This document shows positions 22,639 to 28,147 of a DNA stretch of 28,147 nt, piece after piece. The notes beneath the pieces are model-generated. The model was not told the DNA's origin, searched no databases, and was given only the letters and a program-made list of their open reading frames with translations. The DNA is taken from the NCBI GenBank assembly GCA_028711355.1, contig JAQTSL010000005.1:1-28147 (forward strand), given 5' to 3'. Source of the DNA: Rhodoferax sp. (GTDB taxonomy: Bacteria > Pseudomonadota > Gammaproteobacteria > Burkholderiales > Burkholderiaceae_C). Position numbers and translations under genes: made by a program. Position 1 is the stretch's first letter. Each line of letters opens with the position of its first letter.

Positions 22639-24081
22639 ATGAAACCCATTGATGTCAATGTCGCCATTGTCGGTGCCGGTACCGCAGGTATGGGTGCCTA
22701 CCGGGCGGCCCGCACCCAGACTGATTCCGTTTTGTTGATTGAAGGCGGCAACTACGGGACGACTTGCGCGCGCTTTGGCTGTATGCCCAGCAAATTGCTG
22801 ATTGCCGCCGCGCAAGCGGCACATCAGGCGCGCCATGCTGGGCCGTTCGGTGTGCGGGTGCAAGGCGTGACGGTGGACGGCGCCGCGGTGATGGCGCACT
22901 TGCAGCGCGAACGCGACCGCTTTGTGCGACTCGTGCTAGAGACGATTGACGCCATTGCGCCAGCCGACCGTTTAAAAGCCAAGGTCCGTTTTCAGGATGC
23001 CCAGACGCTGGTTACTGAGCAGGGTCAGTTGATTCGCGCCCAGCGCATCGTGATCGCCACCGGCAGCATTCCCGTGCTGGTGCCCGTTCTAAAAACACTG
23101 AGTGCACGTTTGCTGACCAATGAAAACGTGTTCGACTTGGCCACCTTGCCGACCCGTCTGGCGGTGTTCGGCCCGGGCGTGCTGGGGATGGAACTGGCCC
23201 AAGCCATGAGCCGCCTGGGCGTGCAGGTCAAGGTGTTTGGCGCCGGTGGCGGTATTGCAGGCATTCAAGACGCGGCCATTCGGGACTACGCCAACGCAAG
23301 CTTCAACGACGAGCTATATCTGGACGCATCGGCGCAGGTGGAGTCGGTCAAAGAAACCGCCACTGGGGTCGCTGTCTGCTACCTGCATCGAGACGGGGCC
23401 TGGCGGACTGAACCTTTCGACTATGTGTTGGCCGCCACCGGTCGTGCACCTGATCTGGCCGGACTGGCGTTGGCCAACACCGGATTGGAGTTGAATGAAC
23501 GTGGCGTGCCGGTATTTGACCGCTTCACGCTGCAGTGCGGGAACAGCTCTATCTTTATTGCTGGCGACGCCAGCAACGACATCCCGCTGTTGCACGAAGC
23601 GGCCGATCAGGGTCGCATCGCCGGCCAGAATGCTGGCCGCTATCCCGAAATACAACCCGGCTTGCGCAGCACGCCGCTGGCGGTGGTCTTCACCGATCCG
23701 CAAATTACGTCGGTGGGGCACAACTTGAAACAGCTCAAGCAGCACTTCAAGGACCGCTTTGCAGAGGGCGTGGTGTCGTTTGAGGATCAGGGGCGCAGTC
23801 GGGTCATGCTGCGAAATCGGGGGATTCTGAAAGTTTACGCTGAGCAAGGCAGCGGCTTGTTCCTGGGGGCCGAGATGTTCGGCCCCGCCGCCGAGCACAT
23901 CGGCCATCTATTGGCCTGGGCGGCGCAACAGCGCATGACAGTGTCCAGTATGCTGGATATGCCTTTCTACCATCCGGTCATTGAAGAAGGCTTGCGCACC
24001 GCACTGCGCGATCTCAACCATAAGCTGCTCATCGGTCCGGCCCCGGTAACCGGTTGCATCGATTGCGGTCCCGGCGCCTAA
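22639..24081 (+). CDS. Flavoprotein pyridine nucleotide-disulfide reductase with C-terminal CxxC tail
   Basis: The 480-residue product is a class I FAD/NAD(P)H disulfide reductase. It has the FAD site VAIVGAGTAG, the redox disulfide CARFGC (Cys43, Cys48) followed by MPSK, a second nucleotide site VFGPGVLGMELA, the FAD segment IFIAGDASND, and the base pair His445/Glu450 in FYHPVIEEG. The CxxxxC-PSK form is closer to dihydrolipoamide dehydrogenases than to glutathione reductase. The last nine residues, GCIDCGPGA, add a CxxC (Cys473, Cys476) absent from standard lipoamide dehydrogenases. No 2-oxoacid dehydrogenase genes are near. Co-transcription with the Prx-Grx fusion suggests it reduces a thiol carrier for peroxide removal. 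The real substrate is unknown. Confidence 0.85.
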   Translation: MKPIDVNVAIVGAGTAGMGAYRAARTQTDSVLLIEGGNYGTTCARFGCMPSKLLIAAAQAAHQARHAGPFGVRVQGVTVDGAAVMAHLQRERDRFVRLVLETIDAIAPADRLKAKVRFQDAQTLVTEQGQLIRAQRIVIATGSIPVLVPVLKTLSARLLTNENVFDLATLPTRLAVFGPGVLGMELAQAMSRLGVQVKVFGAGGGIAGIQDAAIRDYANASFNDELYLDASAQVESVKETATGVAVCYLHRDGAWRTEPFDYVLAATGRAPDLAGLALANTGLELNERGVPVFDRFTLQCGNSSIFIAGDASNDIPLLHEAADQGRIAGQNAGRYPEIQPGLRSTPLAVVFTDPQITSVGHNLKQLKQHFKDRFAEGVVSFEDQGRSRVMLRNRGILKVYAEQGSGLFLGAEMFGPAAEHIGHLLAWAAQQRMTVSSMLDMPFYHPVIEEGLRTALRDLNHKLLIGPAPVTGCIDCGPGA

Positions 24082-24360
24082 CCCGGTCATGGTTGCGCTG
24101 AGCCTATGGCAGACCGGGTCCGGCACGCAAAGCAATATGAACGTCAACCAGGCGGGTGTCCAGCTTGGCTTCGCGTGCGCTTGGTTCGCTGGGTGCTGGC
24201 AGCGCTGCCGCGTCAAAAACCAACCCCAATAACGATGTCAACCTGGGGCAGTTGCAAATTTCGCAAAAATTGGTCACATGGCAGGCACAGCAGGCCGCTC
24301 ACTTTTAGCGTTTCTGGCCCATGTAAAGCAAACAAACCGTTGCCAGTTGGGCAAAATTCG
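24082..24360. other. Gene-poor stretch between the reductase and the str operon
   Basis: An 8-bp dyad ACCCGGTC (24081-24088) / GACCGGGT (24112-24119) follows the reductase stop and may help end transcription, but has no T-run. From 24156 a GTG-started 50-codon frame (ending 24308, with SSLASRALGSLGAGSAAASK near its start) has a natural-looking composition but no ribosome-binding site. It may be a remnant of a small gene. Nothing else is recognised. Confidence 0.4.
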
Positions 24361-24389
24361 TTGCAGGGGGCTCTTTGACCTGCTATAGT
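24361..24389 (+). promoter_or_regulatory. Promoter of the str operon
   Basis: TTGCAG (24361-24366), a 17-bp spacer and TATAGT (24384-24389) make a good sigma-70 promoter about 90 bp before rpsL. Transcription would start near 24396. Confidence 0.7.
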
Positions 24390-24395
24390 GGCGGG

Positions 24396-24421
24396 CTTTT
24401 CGGGCTTCCCGAAGGGTTTTT
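24396..24421 (+). terminator. Terminator-like hairpin in the rpsL leader (possible attenuator)
   Basis: CTTTTCGGG (24396-24404), loop CTT, CCCGAAGGG (24408-24416) and then five T form an intrinsic-terminator-like structure right at the predicted transcript start. Two G-U pairs weaken the base. It may attenuate the operon or protect the 5' end. Confidence 0.5.
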
Positions 24422-24478
24422 CGTTTTTGTCATATTCATGTTTGAACGTTTAGGGACGTTTAGTTTTTAGGAGGCGCA

Positions 24479-24856
24479 ATGCCAACCATCAATCAGTTGA
24501 TCCGTCAGGGGCGCTCGGTCGAAGTGATCAAGTCCAAGAGCCCGGCGATGGAAAATTCTCCCCAACGCCGGGGCGTTTGTACCCGCGTCTATACCACGAC
24601 ACCCAAAAAGCCCAACTCGGCTTTGCGTAAAGTTGCCAAGGTTCGCCTGACCAACGGTTTCGAGGTCATTTCTTACATTGGCGGCGAAGGCCACAACCTA
24701 CAGGAACACAGCGTGGTGCTGGTGCGTGGCGGTCGGGTCAAGGATTTGCCCGGTGTGCGCTACCACATCGTGCGCGGTTCGCTCGACTTGCAAGGCGTGA
24801 AAGACCGCAAGCAGTCGCGTTCCAAATACGGTGCCAAGCGCCCCAAGGTCAAATAA
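24479..24856 (+). CDS. rpsL: 30S ribosomal protein S12
   Basis: S12 sits at the decoding centre of the small subunit. The 125-residue product matches the family throughout, from MPTINQLIRQGR to SKYGAKRPKVK. Lys43 in TTTPKKPNSALRK and the lysine in GRVKDLPG are both wild type, so no classical streptomycin-resistance substitution is present. A perfect AGGAGG (24469-24474) precedes the ATG by 4 nt. It is the first gene of the str operon (rpsL-rpsG-fusA-tuf). The 153-nt gap to rpsG includes a GAGAGT...ACTCTC dyad at 24943-24965. Confidence 0.99.
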   Translation: MPTINQLIRQGRSVEVIKSKSPAMENSPQRRGVCTRVYTTTPKKPNSALRKVAKVRLTNGFEVISYIGGEGHNLQEHSVVLVRGGRVKDLPGVRYHIVRGSLDLQGVKDRKQSRSKYGAKRPKVK

Positions 24857-25009
24857 GCATAGATTTGTTGTGTTGACAGGTGTTTGTTTGTTGCGTGGCG
24901 CAACAGATGAACGTAGTGACCCAATTTCTGGGTCGAGTAAGTGAGAGTCTTATGTATTAACTCTCGAGGCGTCTTGATAGATGCCAACTGAAGCAATAGA
25001 GGTGAAAAA

Positions 25010-25483
25010 ATGCCACGTCGTCGCGAAGTCCCTAAACGTGAAATTCTGCCGGATCCTAAATTCGGCAATGTCGAGCTGTCCAAATTCATGAACGTGATCA
25101 TGGAAGGCGGAAAAAAAGCAGTTGCTGAACGCATCATTTACGGCGCCTTGGAGCAAATCGAAAAGAAAAACCCCGGTAAAGACCCGGTTGAAGCCTTCAC
25201 CATGGCCATCAACAATGTCAAGCCGCTGGTTGAAGTCAAATCCCGCCGCGTAGGTGGTGCCAACTACCAAGTGCCTGTTGAAGTGCGCCCGGTGCGTCGC
25301 CTGGCCCTGTCGATGCGCTGGATCAAGGAAGCCGCCCGCAAGCGCGGTGAAAAATCCATGGCCTTGCGTTTGGCCAATGAGCTAATGGAAGCCACTGAAG
25401 GCAGAGGCGGCGCCATGAAAAAGCGTGATGAAGTTCACCGCATGGCCGAAGCGAACAAGGCGTTCTCGCACTTCCGCTTCTAA
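25010..25483 (+). CDS. rpsG: 30S ribosomal protein S7
   Basis: S7 is a primary 16S rRNA binder that nucleates the 30S head. In known systems it also represses translation of its own operon. The 157-residue product starts MPRRREVPKREILPDPKFGN and contains KVQVEV-like segment VEVRPVRRLALSMRWI and the C-terminal HRMAEANKAFSHFRF expected for bacterial S7. GAGGTG lies 6 nt before the ATG. The spacer to fusA (25484-25645) has no recognisable gene. Confidence 0.99.
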   Translation: MPRRREVPKREILPDPKFGNVELSKFMNVIMEGGKKAVAERIIYGALEQIEKKNPGKDPVEAFTMAINNVKPLVEVKSRRVGGANYQVPVEVRPVRRLALSMRWIKEAARKRGEKSMALRLANELMEATEGRGGAMKKRDEVHRMAEANKAFSHFRF

Positions 25484-25645
25484 AGGCGGCTACTGCGAAG
25501 GCTTCATGTGTCGTTCAAACCCTTGTTGTGCTGATCGCACTGCCAGTCGGTTTGCGCCTAGCCTGAAGCCTCCTCGCTACGCCGTCAAGGTCAACAGCCC
25601 CGCGGTGTCGTCGTTTGAAATTTACAGATCAACCAAGGATCCATC

Positions 25646-27748
25646 ATGGCTCGCCATACTCCCATTGAGCGCTACCGCAACATCGGTATTTCTGCGCATA
25701 TCGACGCCGGTAAAACCACCACTACTGAGCGTATTCTTTTTTACACTGGTGTAAATCACAAAATTGGTGAAGTGCACGATGGCGCTGCTACCATGGACTG
25801 GATGGAGCAAGAGCAAGAGCGTGGCATCACTATCACCTCGGCGGCTACCACCTGTTTCTGGAAGGGTATGGAAACCAATTTTGCCGAGCATCGCATCAAC
25901 ATCATTGACACCCCCGGCCACGTGGACTTCACCATCGAGGTAGAGCGTTCCATGCGCGTGCTTGACGGTGCTTGCATGGTCTATTGCGCGGTGGGTGGTG
26001 TGCAGCCGCAGTCAGAAACCGTTTGGCGTCAAGCCAACAAGTACCGGGTGCCGCGCCTGGCTTTTGTCAACAAGATGGACCGCACCGGTGCCAACTTCTT
26101 CAAGGTCTATGACCAGATGAAGCTGCGCTTAAAGGCTAATCCGGTGGCCATTGTGATTCCGATTGGCGCTGAAGAAAACTTCACTGGCGTGATTGATTTG
26201 ATCAAAATGCGCGCCATCATTTGGGACGAAGCCTCTCAAGGCATGAAGTTTGACTACAAAGAAATTCCTGCTGAATTGCTGGCGCAAGCCAAAGAATGGC
26301 GTGAAAAACTGGTTGAGGCTGCCGCTGAAGCCAACGAAGAATTGATGAACAAGTACTTGGAAGAAGGTGACTTGACCGAAGCTGAAATCAATCTCGGTAT
26401 TCGCACGCGCACCATCGCCAGTGAAATCCAGCCGATGTTGTGCGGCACCGCGTTTAAGAACAAAGGCGTGCAGCGTATGCTCGACGCCATCATCGAATTC
26501 ATGCCGTCTCCGGTGGACATCCCACCGGTCAAGGGCATGGATGAAGACGAGCAACCGGTGACACGCAAGGCCGATGACAAAGAAAAGTTTTCGGCTTTGG
26601 CATTCAAGTTGATGACCGACCCGTTTGTCGGTCAATTGACGTTTGTGCGCGTCTATTCTGGCGTGCTGAACAAGGGCGACACGGTCTATAACCCGATTCG
26701 CGGCAAGAAAGAGCGCATTGGTCGTATCGTGCAAATGCACGCCAACAAGCGTGAAGAAGTGAGCGAAATTGTCGCGGGCGACATTGCAGCTTGCATCGGT
26801 TTGAAGGATGTGACAACCGGTGAAACCCTGTGCGATCCGAACGCCATCATCATGCTGGAACGGATGGTGTTCCCGGAGCCGGTGATTACCCAGGCCGTAG
26901 AACCCAAGACCAAAGTTGACCAGGAAAAAATGGGCATCGCCTTGCAGCGTTTGGCTCAGGAAGACCCGTCTTTCCGCGTTAAAACCGACGAAGAATCCGG
27001 CCAGACCTTGATTGGTGGTATGGGCGAATTGCACCTTGAAATTATTGTTGATCGGATGAGGCGCGAGTTCGGTGTAGAAGCCAACGTTGGCAAGCCGCAG
27101 GTGGCTTACCGCGAGACCATTCGCAAAACCATCGAAGACGCCGAAGGCAAGTTTGTGCGTCAGTCCGGTGGTAAGGGTCAGTATGGTCACGTGGTGCTCA
27201 AGATTGAACCCAACGAACCCGGCAAAGGCATTGAATTTATTGACGCCATCAAGGGCGGTGTGGTGCCACGTGAATTCATTCCGGCTGTCGAAAAGGGTAT
27301 CAATGAGGCGGTGACGCAGGGTGTGTTGGCTGGCTATCCGGTGGTTGACGTCAAGGTGACGCTGCACTTTGGTTCTTACCACGATGTCGATTCAAACGAA
27401 TTGGCCTTCAAGATGGCCGCCATTTTTGGCTTCAAGGAAGGCTGCCGCAAAGCGGGTCCGGTGATTCTGGAGCCGATGATGGCGGTCGAAGTGGAAACCC
27501 CTGAAGATTACGCCGGTAACGTGATGGGTGACTTGTCCTCACGCCGAGGTATGGTGCAAGGTATGGAAGATATGGTGGGTGGCGGCAAAGCGATTCGCGC
27601 TGAAGTGCCGTTGTCCGAGATGTTTGGCTACTCGACCACACTGCGCTCAATGTCGCAGGGCCGTGCCACTTACACCATGGAATTCAAACATTACACGGAA
27701 GCCCCGCGCAATGTCTCTGAAGCCATCATGGCGGCGAGGGCAAAGTAA
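25646..27748 (+). CDS. fusA: Elongation factor G
   Basis: EF-G is the GTPase that drives tRNA-mRNA translocation and, with RRF, ribosome recycling. The 700-residue product has the G1 loop AHIDAGKTTTTERIL, the switch/G2-G3 region RGITITSAATT and DTPGHVDFTIEVERS, and the G4 motif FVNKMDRTG. Domains II-V complete it with normal length. Codons are well adapted, as expected for a highly expressed gene. It is third in the str operon. The 275-nt spacer to tuf is unusually long and is filled by REP array B. Confidence 0.99.
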   Translation: MARHTPIERYRNIGISAHIDAGKTTTTERILFYTGVNHKIGEVHDGAATMDWMEQEQERGITITSAATTCFWKGMETNFAEHRINIIDTPGHVDFTIEVERSMRVLDGACMVYCAVGGVQPQSETVWRQANKYRVPRLAFVNKMDRTGANFFKVYDQMKLRLKANPVAIVIPIGAEENFTGVIDLIKMRAIIWDEASQGMKFDYKEIPAELLAQAKEWREKLVEAAAEANEELMNKYLEEGDLTEAEINLGIRTRTIASEIQPMLCGTAFKNKGVQRMLDAIIEFMPSPVDIPPVKGMDEDEQPVTRKADDKEKFSALAFKLMTDPFVGQLTFVRVYSGVLNKGDTVYNPIRGKKERIGRIVQMHANKREEVSEIVAGDIAACIGLKDVTTGETLCDPNAIIMLERMVFPEPVITQAVEPKTKVDQEKMGIALQRLAQEDPSFRVKTDEESGQTLIGGMGELHLEIIVDRMRREFGVEANVGKPQVAYRETIRKTIEDAEGKFVRQSGGKGQYGHVVLKIEPNEPGKGIEFIDAIKGGVVPREFIPAVEKGINEAVTQGVLAGYPVVDVKVTLHFGSYHDVDSNELAFKMAAIFGFKEGCRKAGPVILEPMMAVEVETPEDYAGNVMGDLSSRRGMVQGMEDMVGGGKAIRAEVPLSEMFGYSTTLRSMSQGRATYTMEFKHYTEAPRNVSEAIMAARAK

Positions 27749-27761
27749 TAACCTGAAACTT

Positions 27762-27913
27762 GGGGTCAGACCACTCGCGCAGCGATGTGCTCTGACCCCA
27801 TCTGATTAAATGTATTCGGGCTCCAGACCACTCGCGCAGCGATGTGCTCTGACCCCATCTGATTAAATGTATTCGGGCTCCAGACCACTCGCGCAGCGAT
27901 GTGCTCTGACCCC
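27762..27913 (-). repeat. REP-like hairpin array B (three tandem copies, 57-bp period)
   Basis: Copies end at 27799, 27856 and 27913. Each contains CAGACCACTCGCGCAGCGA followed by TGTGCTCTGACCCC. The first copy has a full left arm (GGGGTCAGACCAC); in copies two and three the left end has changed to GGGCTCCAGACCAC, so they were probably duplicated together with the linker CATCTGATTAAATGTATTC. This is the reverse complement of array A at 14512-14610. It sits between fusA and tuf inside an essential operon. Confidence 0.88.
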
Positions 27914-28023
27914 AACAAACTGTCTGCGATTTCGCACCCCCGGCTGCCCGTGGCAGGGGACCCCGTGACGAACTGCAAACATTAAACCAACCCACGGGCA
28001 ACGCTCTTTGAAAGACTTGAAAA

Positions 28024-28147
28024 ATGGCAAAAGAAAAATTCGCCCGTACCAAGCCCCACGTCAACGTGGGCACGATTGGTCACGTTGATCACGGCAAAAC
28101 CACGCTGACCGCTGCTATCACCAGCGTCATGGCGGCCAAATTTGGCG
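28024..28147 (+). CDS. tuf: Elongation factor Tu (5' part, runs off the window)
   Basis: The frame begins MAKEKFARTKPHVNVGTIGH and continues VDHGKTTLTAAITSVMAAKFG, including the complete G1 phosphate-binding loop GHVDHGKT. Only 41 codons are present before the window ends. EF-Tu delivers aminoacyl-tRNA to the ribosome. The weak GAAAG 10-14 nt upstream is the only ribosome-binding candidate. Confidence 0.97.
   Translation, partial: MAKEKFARTKPHVNVGTIGHVDHGKTTLTAAITSVMAAKFG

Noticed and set aside
26129..27382. A 417-codon open frame on the minus strand within fusA
   Set aside because: It is antisense to a complete, highly conserved EF-G gene and its translation has no recognisable motif; it reflects the codon bias of fusA.
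27762..27913. Possible CRISPR array (three regular repeats)
   Set aside because: The linkers are identical rather than unique spacers, the units are hairpins of a REP family that also occurs at 14512-14610, and no cas genes are present.

Overview
The window is a chromosomal segment of a GC-rich betaproteobacterium. Gene content, the SAH riboswitch in front of ahcY, the zwf/hexR and tal/pgi arrangement and the str operon all point to Burkholderiales, most likely Comamonadaceae close to Rhodoferax or Polaromonas. That placement is inferred from recognisable proteins and short repeat families, not from a database search. Nearly all genes are housekeeping. The unusual material is in the spacers, which carry at least five families of palindromic or transposed short sequences.

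Layout. (1) 1-3563, plus strand: a promoter and SAH riboswitch lead into ahcY, a tlyA-type methyltransferase gene and metF, forming a methyl-cycle operon. (2) 3637-6242, minus strand: an NDP-sugar pyrophosphorylase gene followed by manC, supplying activated sugars for surface polysaccharide. (3) 6370-6952: a gene-free 565-bp element with 27-bp terminal inverted repeats and a 9-bp target duplication. It contains two large hairpins in opposite orientation whose stems differ by compensating changes. (4) 6985-12002: zwf-hexR on the minus strand and tal-pgi on the plus strand diverge from a shared control region. They cover the oxidative entry to the pentose phosphate and Entner-Doudoroff routes, the non-oxidative branch and hexose-phosphate isomerisation, probably under HexR. 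(5) 12168-14494: an ArnT-like membrane glycosyltransferase and a HAD phosphatase. (6) 14512-16088: a PilZ protein gene, tRNA-Ser(UGA) preceded by a long inverted repeat, marC, and two arrays of REP-like hairpins. (7) 16109-18320, minus strand: hemB and corA. (8) 18377-20000: a promoter and structured leader or small RNA ending in a strong terminator, then a VanZ-family membrane protein and a thioredoxin-like [2Fe-2S] ferredoxin. (9) 20197-24081: a PBP5-type D-Ala-D-Ala carboxypeptidase, a small secreted protein, a peroxiredoxin-glutaredoxin fusion and a flavoprotein disulfide reductase with a C-terminal CxxC tail. (10) 24361-28147: the str operon (rpsL, rpsG, fusA, and the start of tuf), with a three-copy REP array inserted between fusA and tuf.

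The best leads for something undescribed are: the non-autonomous element with paired covarying hairpins (6370-6952); a family of roughly 45-bp elements (consensus around ATAGCTGCTAGCGC) that sits at gene ends and also inside the tlyA and pgi reading frames; the structured transcript with an exposed CCUCCC loop ahead of the VanZ gene; the fusion peroxidase paired with a CxxC-tailed reductase; and the 182-bp dyad overlapping the tRNA-Ser promoter.
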